Below, one piece after another: positions 1-11,565 of a stretch of DNA of 64,000 nucleotides. Each line of letters starts with the position of its first letter. Position 1 is the stretch's first letter. Origin of the DNA: Lampropedia aestuarii (lineage in GTDB: Bacteria; Pseudomonadota; Gammaproteobacteria; Burkholderiales; Burkholderiaceae_C); contig NZ_SSWX01000008.1 of the NCBI RefSeq assembly GCF_004803635.1, forward strand, positions 62,001 through 126,000. The letters run 5' to 3'. The translations under genes and the position numbers were made by a program. The notes beneath the pieces were generated by a model. It did no database searches. It was not told where the DNA came from and saw nothing but the letters and a program-made list of their open reading frames with translations.

Positions 1-145
1 TGCGCGCCGCAGGTCCAAAGCCCGGCATGACAAATTCGTGCTCGGTCACGCACAGCGCCTCCAGCGCTTGTGCATCAATGCCACTGCCCTGTGCATCCCC
101 AGCTGCACTGCTGCGCTGGAGCTCGAATCCACTCTCAACCTTCAT
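1..145 (-). CDS. Unidentified protein, N-terminal 48 residues only (runs off the left edge)
   Basis: An open frame starts with ATG at 145 and continues to base 1 without a stop. The start overlaps the stop of the upstream HAD phosphatase gene as ATGA, the usual mark of translational coupling, so it is probably the next gene of the exporter operon. The visible N-terminus has no signal peptide or membrane segment and is rich in Gly, Ala and Ser. I do not recognise the family from 48 residues, and no function is proposed. Confidence 0.55.
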   Translation of the reverse strand, partial: MKVESGFELQRSSAAGDAQGSGIDAQALEALCVTEHEFVMPGFGPAAR

Positions 146-840
146 GCCAGCGCCTCGTGGCCCAGCACGACTTTGTCCAGCAACGCAGTGGCTGCTTCAA
201 AATTCGTGAACGGCGCATGCGCAATGCCCTGCTGCTCGCAATACGCGATCAGCTTGTACTTGGCCAGCACAAAATCGGCCTTGTGAGAGACACAGAAATC
301 CGAGGTGCTGTCGCCCACATACAGCACGCGGCCATGCACAGCCTGCTGCTCGGCCAGGCGCTCGCACTTGCAGTTGCCACTGGCACGTGTGCAACGTGCA
401 CTGGCCCACGGCGACTCCAGGCGCCAGCGGCGCTCACTGACTTGCACCAAGTGGTTGGCAATCACCTCCAGATGGCCCAGGCCATGGCGTTCCAACACAT
501 GGCGAATCGCGTAATCGATGCCGTCGCTGACCACCTGCACCTGCATGCCATGCGCGGCAGCGGCGGCCACAAAGCCGGCAAAACCGGGATCGATCTCCAG
601 CGTGTCCAGCAGCGCCTGCAATTGCGCCTCGTTCATGTCCAGCAGCGCGACCTGGCCCTTCATGCACTCGCGCGAGCCAATCTCGCCGCGCTCCCATTGC
701 TCTTCAAGCTCAACCCAGCCGGGCAAGCCAAAGCGCGTAAGCAGGGTGTCGGTCACGTCGAGCACGCTGATCGTGCCGTCAAAATCCGATTGCACCATCC
801 AGCCTGGAGCCACAGGCAACAGTGGGGTTGGCTCATTCAT
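142..840 (-). CDS. MtnX-like HAD-superfamily phosphatase
   Basis: 232 residues. The HAD nucleophile motif DFDGT is at residues 19-23 (Asp19 nucleophile, Asp21 acid/base). The distal motif GDSTSD near residue 175 supplies the metal-binding acidic residues. Size and motif spacing fit HAD-IB / MtnX-like small-molecule phosphatases, soluble cytoplasmic enzymes. The substrate cannot be read from sequence: MtnX itself acts in methionine salvage, but no other salvage gene is visible here. The start overlaps the end of the adaptor gene by 8 bp and the stop overlaps the next start by 4 bp, so it is embedded in the exporter operon. The context suggests a phosphorylated precursor linked to the exported compound, which is inference. 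Confidence 0.8.
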   Translation of the reverse strand: MNEPTPLLPVAPGWMVQSDFDGTISVLDVTDTLLTRFGLPGWVELEEQWERGEIGSRECMKGQVALLDMNEAQLQALLDTLEIDPGFAGFVAAAAAHGMQVQVVSDGIDYAIRHVLERHGLGHLEVIANHLVQVSERRWRLESPWASARCTRASGNCKCERLAEQQAVHGRVLYVGDSTSDFCVSHKADFVLAKYKLIAYCEQQGIAHAPFTNFEAATALLDKVVLGHEALA

Positions 841-1795
841 AAAAAGTCACTCTCACGTTCTGCCCCACGCGCGCATTCGCCGGGGGCTGGTCAAACGCCA
901 GCACGCTTTCAACAATGCGCACCGGGCCGCGTTGGGTATCGTCTTGCAAATTGGCCGGGCCATAGACTGGGCTGATGCGCAGCACCCTGGCCTCGGGCAG
1001 AGCAGCCGCCGCCGAGCTGGCGGCATCGCCATCGATCACGACAGTGGCACGCATGCCCTCGCGCACGGCACTGACATAGCTTTCATTGAGCTCGGCCCGC
1101 ACAATCAAGGGTTTATGCGGCAGCAGTGTGACCACTGGCTGCGCTGGGCTGACCTGGCTGCCCGCATGCGTGGCCACGTGCACCACCGTGCCCGCCTCAG
1201 GCGCGCGCAGCTCCAGGCGTTTTTGCAAGGCGCGCAGCTGCTCCATTCTGGCTTGCGCGACTTTGGCTTCGGCCTTGGCCAGACTGGCTTCGGCTTCGGC
1301 ATCGCGCAGTTGCTGCGCGGCTTCGTCCACACTGCGCGCATCGGCCGCACCTTCTTGCGCGGCCGTTTGCCAGCGCGTGAGCATGGCTTTGAGTGGCTCA
1401 ACACGCGCAGCTTTGGCCTTTTCACGTGCCTGGGCCAATTGCCATTCAGACTCGGCCACGCTCAGGTCTGCGCGCGAGATGTCATCGGCCAGGCGCAGCA
1501 GCACCTGCTCGCGCTGCACGCTTTGGCCATCCTTGACAGCCAGCTCCTGCACCAGGCCATCGACACTGGGGGCCAGCTCAATCAGGCCGCCTTCGACTTC
1601 AATTTTGCCGCGTGCGATGGCCACCGGGGCCTGGCTTTGCTGTGTGCTGGAGGCAGTTTGCGCCGCAGCAGCCGCTGGTGCCGCGGTAGCCGCCTCGGCC
1701 TTGTCAGAGGGCGAGCAGCCAGCCAATAGCGCGGCGGCCGCCACCAGCGCGATCGCACTGCCGATGGGTGTTGACAGCTTGTGGGACTGGTTCAT
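833..1795 (-). CDS. HlyD/MFP-family periplasmic adaptor lipoprotein of an ABC exporter
   Basis: 320 residues. The N-terminus is a lipoprotein signal ending in the lipobox LLAGC. A lipoyl-like half follows (about residues 60-90), then a long Ala/Glu/Lys/Arg/Gln-rich helical hairpin (about 100-200), then the second lipoyl half (LRAPEAGTV) and a beta-barrel domain, the order typical of membrane fusion proteins. It should bridge the inner-membrane ABC permease and the outer-membrane factor encoded just upstream. The closest functional type is DevB of DevBCA exporters. Start ATG at 1795 overlaps the ATPase stop by 4 bp. Confidence 0.88.
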   Translation of the reverse strand: MNQSHKLSTPIGSAIALVAAAALLAGCSPSDKAEAATAAPAAAAAQTASSTQQSQAPVAIARGKIEVEGGLIELAPSVDGLVQELAVKDGQSVQREQVLLRLADDISRADLSVAESEWQLAQAREKAKAARVEPLKAMLTRWQTAAQEGAADARSVDEAAQQLRDAEAEASLAKAEAKVAQARMEQLRALQKRLELRAPEAGTVVHVATHAGSQVSPAQPVVTLLPHKPLIVRAELNESYVSAVREGMRATVVIDGDAASSAAAALPEARVLRISPVYGPANLQDDTQRGPVRIVESVLAFDQPPANARVGQNVRVTFYE

Positions 1796-2589
1796 TGCAT
1801 ATTTCCTTGGTCATTGCCCTGCGCAGCGCTTTGGCGCCAGTCGTTGCGAATCGCGCCATCTTCCATGCTCAGCACGCGATCGGCATGGCGCACCAGCCGC
1901 GGGTCATGGCTCACGCACAGCACGGTTGTGCCATGGCCGCGTGCGGCGCGGTGCAAGATATCGATGACACGCTGGCCGCTTTCGGCATCGAGCGCGCTGG
2001 TGGGTTCGTCGGCAAATAAGAGCTGGGGCCTTTTGGCCATCGCCCGGGCAATCGCCACGCGCTGCTTTTCACCGCCCGACAGCTGTGAGGGACGCATATG
2101 GATGCGGTGCGACAGGCCAACCTCCTCCAGCACCTGCTCGGCGCGGCGGCGGCTCTCGGCCGCTTTGAGGCCCATATAGCCCAGCGGCAATTCGACTTGT
2201 TCAATCGCCGTCAGCGCCGGAAACAGGTTAAAGCCCTGAAACACAAACCCGGTGTGGGCGAGGCGAAAGCGTTCAAGCTCGCGCGCACTCATCAGCGACA
2301 CGTCCTGGCCTAGCGCATAGGCCTTGCCAGCATCGGGCGTCAGCAAGCCTGACAGCAATGACAGCAGCGTGCTTTTGCCGCAGCCAGATGGACCTGAGAT
2401 CAGCGACAACTCGCCCGCAAACAGATCAACACTCAGCGCTTGCAGCACATGCACACGCACGACACCGGACAGGTAGGATTTCGTCAGCTCTACAGCACGC
2501 AGGCTGGGCTGGGCCTTGCTTGGCTCAACCACGGCCTGCTGGCTGTGCACGGGCGCTGCATGGGAGGTGGGGGAGGTCATGGGCTTCAC
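1792..2589 (-). CDS. ABC transporter ATP-binding protein (LolD/DevA/MacB type)
   Basis: 265 residues. Walker A is GPSGCGKST, the ABC signature is LSGGEKQRVAIARAM, and Walker B is LLFADEPTSALD followed by the His switch SHDPR. This is the MacB/LolD/DevA subfamily that pairs with FtsX-fold permeases and drives extrusion from the inner membrane or periplasm. The frame opens with GTG at 2589; an in-frame ATG at 2580 is an equally plausible start. It lies 4 bp after the permease stop and overlaps the adaptor start by 4 bp, so the three proteins should be co-translated. Confidence 0.9.
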   Translation of the reverse strand: MKPMTSPTSHAAPVHSQQAVVEPSKAQPSLRAVELTKSYLSGVVRVHVLQALSVDLFAGELSLISGPSGCGKSTLLSLLSGLLTPDAGKAYALGQDVSLMSARELERFRLAHTGFVFQGFNLFPALTAIEQVELPLGYMGLKAAESRRRAEQVLEEVGLSHRIHMRPSQLSGGEKQRVAIARAMAKRPQLLFADEPTSALDAESGQRVIDILHRAARGHGTTVLCVSHDPRLVRHADRVLSMEDGAIRNDWRQSAAQGNDQGNMQ

Positions 2590-2593
2590 CGTA

Positions 2594-3739
2594 CTACCTC
2601 AACAAAGCGGCAGGCTCAGCGCGCAACAAACCACGCATCGCGCCAATGCCAGAGAACAAGGCCAGCACCGCAATCAGGCCAGCACACGCCAAAACGGCGG
2701 ACAGATTGAGCCTCACCGGCACCTGGTAGTGGTGGGCCAGCGTCAGCAACGCCGCACTGGCCACCAGAGCCAGCACCATGCCGGCCGCGCCAATCCAAAA
2801 GGCCTGCTCGACCACGACCCGGCCCAGCGCGCCACGGCTCACGCCCAAGGCGTTGAGCACTGCATATTCGCGGGCCGAGCCTGCCACCACGGTTCTGAGC
2901 GATTGGCTGGTCACTACCGCGCCGACCAAACACACGACAATCGCCATGAACAACACGCCAGCGCCAGCGCCGGTGTTGAACATCCAGTACATCTCCGAGC
3001 GCAGCGCAAACTCTTTGGCCAGCCAGGTCTCGGCGGGGCCAAAACTGCCGCCAGCGGCATTGAGGCGTTGCTGCACCTGTTTGGCATCGGCACCAGCGCG
3101 GGTGCGGGCCAGCAAATAGGTCGTGCCCTGCGCACGCGGTACGTCGGCGATCTCACGCACGCTGGCCAGCGAGCCAATCACATTGACGCCGCCCAGCCCG
3201 CGCAGGCCATTGACCACCGCGACAATGCGCACCTTGTGGTTGTTGATCCAGGCAACATCGCCTTCTTTGGAGGCGAGCGTGTCCAGGTCGGCCCGATCCA
3301 CAATCACCGCGCCCGGCTCACGCAGCAACTGCCGCTGCCAAGGCGCCAGCACGCGGTCAAACAGCATGCCTTGCTCGGTGGGGGAAATGCCCGACAAATA
3401 CACCGAGACGCCCCCCATTGCGTCTTCGCCCGGGTCATTGGCGCGCCAGTCACCATCGAGCCACAGATAAGGCTCGACCTCGGCGATATCCGGGTCCATG
3501 CGCAGGCGCATTTCCACATCCTGGTCAATCGCGCGGCCGTAGTTCACGCTTTGCGTGCCTGGGTAACCGACCCACAGATCGGCCGAGCTGGCATTCACAT
3601 AAATCGCTGCAGTGCTGAAAATGCCCAGCACCAAGGCCACTTGCATGACCAACAGCACACCAGCAAAGCCGACGGCAAAAATCGACGGAACAAAGCGCCG
3701 CCATTCATAGACCAGGGTTTTACGTGCCAGTGCAATCAT
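2594..3739 (-). CDS. ABC exporter permease, FtsX/DevC-like
   Basis: 381 residues. It has an N-terminal transmembrane helix (about residues 18-45), a large periplasmic domain (about 45-250) and three C-terminal membrane segments (near 265-290, 315-340 and 350-370), the FtsX/MacB/DevC topology. It begins inside the end of the outer-membrane factor gene (4 bp overlap) and is followed directly by its ATPase. The Cys-poor periplasmic domain and the separate, unfused ATPase favour DevC over MacB. Substrate unknown; these systems move lipids, lipoproteins, glycolipids or small toxins. Confidence 0.85.
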   Translation of the reverse strand: MIALARKTLVYEWRRFVPSIFAVGFAGVLLVMQVALVLGIFSTAAIYVNASSADLWVGYPGTQSVNYGRAIDQDVEMRLRMDPDIAEVEPYLWLDGDWRANDPGEDAMGGVSVYLSGISPTEQGMLFDRVLAPWQRQLLREPGAVIVDRADLDTLASKEGDVAWINNHKVRIVAVVNGLRGLGGVNVIGSLASVREIADVPRAQGTTYLLARTRAGADAKQVQQRLNAAGGSFGPAETWLAKEFALRSEMYWMFNTGAGAGVLFMAIVVCLVGAVVTSQSLRTVVAGSAREYAVLNALGVSRGALGRVVVEQAFWIGAAGMVLALVASAALLTLAHHYQVPVRLNLSAVLACAGLIAVLALFSGIGAMRGLLRAEPAALLR

Positions 3740-5238
3740 GGCGCAGGCCTTTGAACTGCGTCCGGCGCTGCGCCGACCGCAGGCTGAGCCAAGGCAGCAC
3801 TGTCAGCCGCTGGCAAGGGCGCGCCACCCAGGGCCTTGAACACGGCCACATAGGCCAGTGCCTGCGCACCAATGGCCACATCTTGCGCGCTGGCATTGCT
3901 CAGGCTGGCGCGGCGCTCACCCAGCACGTTGTAATCACTGGCCAGGCCCAGTTGCTGGCGCCGTTGCAGCAGTTCGCTGCGTTGCTCGAGCTGCTTCTGC
4001 ATCGCGCGCAAGGACTGCAAACGCACAGTTTGCGCAGCCCAACCGGCCAGCGCCGACTCGACCTCGGCCACGCCATCGAGCACACTTTGGCGATAGGCTT
4101 TCACAGCAGCTTCCATCGCCAGTTCGTTGGCATCGACCTGGGCCTTTCTGCGGCCCCAGTCAAACAGCGGAATATCAATCACCGGTCCCAGCTGCGGCAT
4201 GCGGTCAGAACCAGCATGCTGGTTCTGCGTCATGTTGTAGGAATACAGCAGCGAGCCGTTCAGCGCAAAGCGTGGGTACAACGCCGCGCGCGACCGCCCC
4301 AGCTTGGCAGCGGCTTGCTCGACCTGCGCCTGGGCCAGCTGCACAGACGCGCGCGTGCGCAGCATATCGGCGGGCAAGATCTGCAGTTGCAAGGCAGCAG
4401 GGCTGGGCAGACGGGCATTGGCGTCGGCCTGCAGCCACGCGGCTTCAGGCGTTATGCGGCCCAGCAGCGCGGCCAACGCATGGGCTGCGCGGGCCTGGTT
4501 TTCTTGGAGCGCCGCGCGTTCGGTCTGCAATTGGGCCAGCTCCAGTTGCTGCTGGTGCAGAGCCTCTGAGCTGTCTATGCGTTGCTGCAAACGCACACCG
4601 GCCAAGGCCACCAGGCGCTGGCTCAGCGCTATGCGCTCTTGCAGCAGCGCGTGTTGGCGTTGCGCCATGCGGATATCCAGGTAGCGCAACACCACATTGG
4701 CCACCAGTTCAACACGCAACTGGTGCAATTGCGCCTGCGCGCCCAGCAAGTCCGCATACACGGCCAGCTGGCCGGACTCGCGCGCACCAAACAGGCCCGG
4801 ATCCCAGAGCATGTCAACGCTGGCATGGAAGAAGGAGTCGGTGGCCGAGACGTCTTGCAAAGTGTTGATTGCAGCGGAGAACTCCGGCAGATAAGGGGTG
4901 TTTGCGACACCCAGCACAATGCGCTGGGCCTGCAGCAAGTCCTGTGCTTGGCCCAGACTCAGATTGCGCGCCAGAGCCTGATCGACCAAGGCATTCAAAC
5001 TGGGATCGCCCAGCCGCTGCCACCAACCATGCAACTGCTCAACTCCGAGTGTCTGCGCGTCAGCTGACTCGGGCACAGGCTGCGTCCACTGAGCTGGCAT
5101 GCGCTGGTCCAGCACTGGCTGCGGTGGCGCAGCACAACCTGCGATCAGGCCTGCTGCGCCCGTAGCTAAAAATGCACTGGAGAATTGAAATTTCACGATG
5201 AAGAAGCGGAGCAAGACCATGCGCCAGATTGACTCCAT
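3736..5238 (-). CDS. Outer-membrane efflux lipoprotein (NodT/TolC family)
   Basis: 500 residues as the longest frame. A lipoprotein signal ends in LIAGC, followed by two repeats of the outer-membrane efflux fold with long Ala/Gln/Leu-rich helices, as in NodT-type RND/ABC outer-membrane factors. The annotated start is the ATG at 5238. A GTG at 5196 would place a conventional signal peptide at the N-terminus and may be the true start; no strong Shine-Dalgarno decides it. It is the first gene of the operon and gives the outer-membrane exit duct. Having the outer-membrane factor first and the adaptor last is less common than adaptor-first operons. Confidence 0.87.
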   Translation of the reverse strand: MESIWRMVLLRFFIVKFQFSSAFLATGAAGLIAGCAAPPQPVLDQRMPAQWTQPVPESADAQTLGVEQLHGWWQRLGDPSLNALVDQALARNLSLGQAQDLLQAQRIVLGVANTPYLPEFSAAINTLQDVSATDSFFHASVDMLWDPGLFGARESGQLAVYADLLGAQAQLHQLRVELVANVVLRYLDIRMAQRQHALLQERIALSQRLVALAGVRLQQRIDSSEALHQQQLELAQLQTERAALQENQARAAHALAALLGRITPEAAWLQADANARLPSPAALQLQILPADMLRTRASVQLAQAQVEQAAAKLGRSRAALYPRFALNGSLLYSYNMTQNQHAGSDRMPQLGPVIDIPLFDWGRRKAQVDANELAMEAAVKAYRQSVLDGVAEVESALAGWAAQTVRLQSLRAMQKQLEQRSELLQRRQQLGLASDYNVLGERRASLSNASAQDVAIGAQALAYVAVFKALGGAPLPAADSAALAQPAVGAAPDAVQRPAP

Positions 5239-5308
5239 CGCATTGGGCAGTCACAATCTTTCGCAAGTTTGTAGGATTTATGGAGAAAGCATGTAGGCGG
5301 GGTCGACC

Positions 5309-5314
5309 TATAAT
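5309..5314 (+). promoter_or_regulatory. Possible -10 box in the divergent exporter/two-component intergenic region
   Basis: A perfect TATAAT lies in the 260-bp divergent region, 185 bp upstream of the response-regulator start. No good -35 hexamer stands 16-18 bp before it, so this is weak. The rest of 5239-5498 shows only short ACCTAAGCC-type direct repeats near 5338-5358. Confidence 0.3.
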
Positions 5315-5498
5315 CGCCCGCTGTTGCTAGGCAGGCACCTAAGCCACACACACCTAAGCCCACACTTATGCGTCCCCATCAGCGCACAGTTATCTAAGAT
5401 CGGCCATTGTGCCAAAAGTTCATACGCCTGTCCCATCACTTTGGCCTGCGCGCCATGCCCTGTGACAAGAGGCGCAGACGCCATACAGACGATCTGTT

Positions 5499-6224
5499 AT
5501 GAAATTGTTAAATGCTTCCATACCAGTGCCCCTGGTGCTTGTGATTGAAGACGAGCAGGGCATCTCCAGCATTCTTGCTGCCTATTTAGAGCGTGACGGC
5601 ATGCGCGTGCAATTGGCGCAAGACGGCCACGAAGCAGTGCAGCTTTTCAACCAGTACCTGCCCGATCTGGTCTTGCTGGACATCCACCTGCCCCAGGTCG
5701 ACGGCCTTGATGTGCTGCGTGCGATCCGCTCGCATGGCGAAACCCCAGTGATCATGGTCACGGCCCTGGCAGACGATGTCAATAAGCTGGTCGCATTGCG
5801 CATGGGCGCTGACGACTATGTGGTCAAGCCCTTCAACCCCGCTGAAGTGGTCGCCCGGGTGCGCGCCGTGCTGCGGCGCAGCCAACCGCATAGCGAATCG
5901 CGTGAGCCTGCGCCAATTCGCGTCGGCGCCCTGGAGATCAACGAGCAAGACCATATGGCAGTGGTGTATGACAGCAAGGCCAGGCCCAAGCCGCTGGCAC
6001 TGACCTTGACCGAGTTTCGCCTGCTATCGCTGCTGGCCTCGCAACCCAAGCGCTGCTTCTCGCGCTCGTACCTGGTGGACAACTGCCTGCCTGAGAGCGA
6101 TGCCCTGGAACGTGTGATCGACTCGCACCTCTCCAAACTGCGCCGCAAATTGCAATTGGCCGGACAAGACAATCTGATCGAGACCGTGCGGGGGGTTGGC
6201 TATCGGTTATGTCCCGAAGTCTGA
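5499..6224 (+). CDS. OmpR/BaeR-type response regulator
   Basis: 241 residues. The receiver domain has the acidic pair Glu17/Asp18, phospho-acceptor Asp61 (LVLLDIHLP), Thr88 and Lys110 (VVKPF). A C-terminal winged-helix DNA-binding domain (about 145-238) ends in the OmpR-family motif VRGVGYRL. The sensor-kinase gene starts inside its 3' end (16 bp overlap). It is transcribed divergently from the ABC exporter operon, so that operon is the obvious candidate target. Similarity is best with BaeR/CpxR-like envelope-stress regulators. The ligand or stress is unknown. Confidence 0.92.
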   Translation: MKLLNASIPVPLVLVIEDEQGISSILAAYLERDGMRVQLAQDGHEAVQLFNQYLPDLVLLDIHLPQVDGLDVLRAIRSHGETPVIMVTALADDVNKLVALRMGADDYVVKPFNPAEVVARVRAVLRRSQPHSESREPAPIRVGALEINEQDHMAVVYDSKARPKPLALTLTEFRLLSLLASQPKRCFSRSYLVDNCLPESDALERVIDSHLSKLRRKLQLAGQDNLIETVRGVGYRLCPEV

Positions 6225-7381
6225 ACCGCATCTGGGTCCATTTCGGCCTGTGGATTGCCGCCACGGTACTGAGCACGGTGGCCTTGCTCTCGGCCGCAAG
6301 CTGGGTCTACGCCAGCATCCAGTACAACAAGTTCTACCAAGCGCTACCAGATGCCGTGCGCGTCGAGCTCGATGACCTGATTGCGCGCGACCTGGACGAC
6401 AGCGCGCGGGCCATACAAATCTACAACCAGTACTGGCATGGCGATGTGCGCTTTAGCGAGCAGCTCTCGCTGCTGATTGGCCTGATTGTCTGCCTGCCCT
6501 TTGGCCTGACCGTGGGCTTTTGGGTCTCGCGCTACGTCACGCGGCCGCTGGCCTCGATTGTCGAGGTCTCGCAGCGGGTTGAGCAAGGCGACTTCTCAGC
6601 CCGCGCAGTCGCCAACGGTGCGCGCGGTGAGATGGCCGAAGTCGTGCACAGCGTCAACACCATGATCGATTCACTGCACGACCTGGAGAGTGAGCGGCTG
6701 GCAACAGCGGCCTCGATCTCGCACGAATTGCGCACCCCGATCACCGTGCTCAAGGCCCGCCTGCATGCGCTGTGCGATGGCGTGATCCCCGTCAACGATA
6801 CGGAACTGCAGACCTTGCTGGCACAAACCGAGCACCTGGGGCGCCTGGTCAACGACCTGCACACGCTGTCAATGGCCGAGGCCAACCAGCTACCGCTGGA
6901 GCAAGAACGTTTGAATCTGGCGTTGCTGGTGAGCGAGACACTGGAGCACATGCAGCCGCAACTGCAAGACGCGAACATGGCGCTGGACCTGACACTGGAC
7001 CCACAGGCCGAAGAAGCCGCAGGCGACATCCGCGCCGATCCCCTGCGCATGCGGCAAATCATCACCAACCTGGTGAGCAACGCCGTGCACCACGGCGCCA
7101 GCGGCCATTGGCTGGGTGTGGCCGTGGCCCCTGTGTACGACGAGCAGGGCTTGGCATGGGTCGAGCTGAGCATCAGCGATGCCGGCCCCGGCCTGCCCAA
7201 AGAGCTGCGGGCCCACCCCTTTCAGCGCTTTGCGCAAGCACCTGGCAAACGCGCCCGCGACAGCTCAGGCCTGGGCTTGTCGATTGTGCGTGTGCTGACC
7301 GAGCTGCAAGCGGGCCAGGTGCAAGCCGGCGTCTCAGAGCATGGCGGTGCCCGCTTCACGCTGCGATTTGCACGGGCTTAG
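6209..7381 (+). CDS. Sensor histidine kinase partner of the response regulator
   Basis: 390 residues. Two membrane helices (about 10-35 and 90-112) flank a short periplasmic domain. A HAMP segment follows, then HisKA with His172 in SISHELRTPITV, and a HATPase domain with the N box (NLVSNAVHHG), DAGPGLP and SSGLGLSIV. This is the BaeS-like architecture. The stop codon is TAG, formed from TA of the TNA junction plus the first base of a TNA-MITE that starts at 7381, so the present C-terminus was set by that insertion. Confidence 0.92.
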   Translation: MSRSLNRIWVHFGLWIAATVLSTVALLSAASWVYASIQYNKFYQALPDAVRVELDDLIARDLDDSARAIQIYNQYWHGDVRFSEQLSLLIGLIVCLPFGLTVGFWVSRYVTRPLASIVEVSQRVEQGDFSARAVANGARGEMAEVVHSVNTMIDSLHDLESERLATAASISHELRTPITVLKARLHALCDGVIPVNDTELQTLLAQTEHLGRLVNDLHTLSMAEANQLPLEQERLNLALLVSETLEHMQPQLQDANMALDLTLDPQAEEAAGDIRADPLRMRQIITNLVSNAVHHGASGHWLGVAVAPVYDEQGLAWVELSISDAGPGLPKELRAHPFQRFAQAPGKRARDSSGLGLSIVRVLTELQAGQVQAGVSEHGGARFTLRFARA

Positions 7382-7490
7382 AGCCTGTGCATAATCTCCA
7401 CGCAATCGGGCAATGCCGCAATGCGGTTTTTGCCGTGCATTGCATCCTTGTGGGCTTCAGCGCGGCTGCCTGGAGATTATGAACAGGCTC
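7381..7490. mobile_element. TNA-MITE copy 1 (short, internally deleted, 110 bp)
   Basis: It begins GAGCCTGTGCATAATCTCC and ends with the near-perfect inverted partner GGAGATTATGAACAGGCTC. It is flanked by TTA at 7378-7380 and TTA at 7491-7493. The centre is a shortened version of the 264-bp copies at 13768 and 47101. There is no coding capacity. It lies immediately after the sensor-kinase frame. Confidence 0.85.
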
Positions 7491-7627
7491 TTAACGACCG
7501 CACCTGCTGTATGGCTGCCAGCTCCTTGAGTAACAGTAATTTCGCCTAAGCCGTGTCAATGCACGCATCGCCTGGATGCATAGTGGCTTGTGATGGCCGA
7601 TGTGTGCAACTAAGCCCATCACAGCCC

Positions 7628-10327
<2,700 letters not shown>

Positions 10328-10381
10328 GGCGGGTCTTTCTTCTGGAATGTGTGAGGAACAACAGGTTCTCAGCGCCGGCTA

Positions 10382-11398
10382 TCAACCATTGCGGAAGATG
10401 AAGCTGTAAGCATTCAGTGCAGGCACGCCACCCAGGTGGGCATACAGCACTTTGGAGCCTTCAGGGAATTCGCCGTTACGCACCATGTCAATCATGCCGT
10501 GCATGGATTTACCTTCATAGACCGGATCCGTCAGCATCGCTTCCTGGCGTGCGCACAAACGAATCGCCTCCAGTGTGCCTTCGTTAGGAAGGCCGTATTC
10601 TGGGCCGCCATAACGCGTATCCAGCACAATATCTTCTTCAGTGATTTCGCGGCCCAGTTCCACCAGTTTGGCGGTGTTTTGCGCAATGCGCAGCACTTGT
10701 GCGCGCGTTTGCTCTGGCTTGGCCGATGCATCAATCCCAATCACTTTATTGGCGCGACCGTCAGCGGCAAAGCCCACCACCATTCCGGCTTGGGTACTGC
10801 CAGTGACTGAGCAAACCACGATGTAGTCAAACTTGAAGCCCAGTTCAGCCTCTTGCTGGCGCACTTCTTCGGCAAAGCCAACAAAGCCCAAACCGCCTTT
10901 GGGGTGCTCAGAGCAGCCAGCTGGAATCGGGAAAGGCTTGCCACCGGATTGGCGCACGCCTTCCATCGCCTGCTCCCAGCTGGGGCGGATGCCGATGTCA
11001 AAACCTGCAGCATCCAGGCGCACATCAGCGCCCATGATGCGGCTCATCTCGATGTTGCCAACGCGGTCGTACACGGCGTCGGAATAGTTCACCCAGTTCT
11101 CTTGCACCAACACGCATTGCATGCCCAAATGCGCGGCCACGGCGGCGACCTGGCGAGTCTGGTTGGACTGGATGCCACCAATCGATACCAGGGTGTCGTA
11201 GCCGCCTTCAATGGCCTCAGGAATGAGGTATTCGAGCTTGCGGGTTTTATTGCCACCAAAGGCCAGGCCCGAGTTGCAATCTTCACGTTTGGCATACAGC
11301 TCAACCTTGCCACCCAGATGCGCAGACAGACGCTTGAGAGGCTGAATGGGAGTCGGGCCGAAAGTCAGGCAATAGCGGGGAAATTTTTGCAGATTCAT
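10382..11398 (-). CDS. acdS: 1-aminocyclopropane-1-carboxylate (ACC) deaminase
   Basis: 338 residues, exactly the family length, starting at ATG 11398 with GGAG 8 nt upstream. A longer frame to 11488 adds an implausible Lys/Phe-rich leader. The PLP lysine is Lys51 in [10 protein letters not shown]. The nucleophilic Ser is in [10 protein letters not shown]. The Tyr-Glu pair in [12 protein letters not shown] and Leu in YAHLGG are the residues that separate true ACC deaminases from D-cysteine desulfhydrases. It cleaves ACC, the plant ethylene precursor, to ammonia and 2-oxobutyrate in the cytoplasm. It is divergent from an Lrp-type regulator, as in known acdR-acdS loci. Confidence 0.95.
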   Translation of the reverse strand: MNLQKFPRYCLTFGPTPIQPLKRLSAHLGGKVELYAKREDCNSGLAFGGNKTRKLEYLIPEAIEGGYDTLVSIGGIQSNQTRQVAAVAAHLGMQCVLVQENWVNYSDAVYDRVGNIEMSRIMGADVRLDAAGFDIGIRPSWEQAMEGVRQSGGKPFPIPAGCSEHPKGGLGFVGFAEEVRQQEAELGFKFDYIVVCSVTGSTQAGMVVGFAADGRANKVIGIDASAKPEQTRAQVLRIAQNTAKLVELGREITEEDIVLDTRYGGPEYGLPNEGTLEAIRLCARQEAMLTDPVYEGKSMHGMIDMVRNGEFPEGSKVLYAHLGGVPALNAYSFIFRNG

Positions 11399-11462
11399 GA
11401 TCAAAACTCCAGACAGGTTGTCAACAGGTATGGCATGAATGATAGATTTTTTCTCGAAAAAT

Positions 11463-11510
11463 GTAATTTTGAATTTTGATAATTTCAAGAAATTAAAAAT
11501 TCAAAATTAC
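11463..11510. promoter_or_regulatory. 48-bp nested palindrome between acdS and its regulator, probable operator
   Basis: GTAATTTTGAATTTT (11463-11477) has an exact 15-bp inverted partner at 11496-11510. Inside it, AATTTC (11481-11486) and GAAATT (11489-11494) form a second dyad on nearly the same axis. The whole 11440-11565 stretch is very A+T-rich in a GC-rich neighbourhood. The centre lies about 89 bp from the acdS start and 80 bp from the regulator start. Lrp-family proteins bind A+T-rich dyads, so this is the likely AcdR site and promoter control region. A further small dyad, TTTTTC/GAAAAA, is at 11448-11461. Confidence 0.7.
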
Positions 11511-11565
11511 TATTAATTATTTTTTAAATTTCCTAAAAAATTTTATTTGATTAATAATATTTCAC

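Noticed and set aside
70-975. Plus-strand frame of 301 codons opposite the HAD phosphatase
   Set aside because: It is antisense to two well-motivated genes and shows only reversed-codon composition rich in His, Gln and Arg.
2516-3754. Plus-strand 412-codon frame opposite the permease gene
   Set aside because: It is a shadow of the permease, without a motif, and high His/Arg/Gln content is typical of antisense frames in GC-rich DNA.
11399-11488. Longer acdS product starting at 11488
   Set aside because: The ATG at 11398 gives exactly 338 residues with a good ribosome site; the extension runs through the A+T-rich operator.
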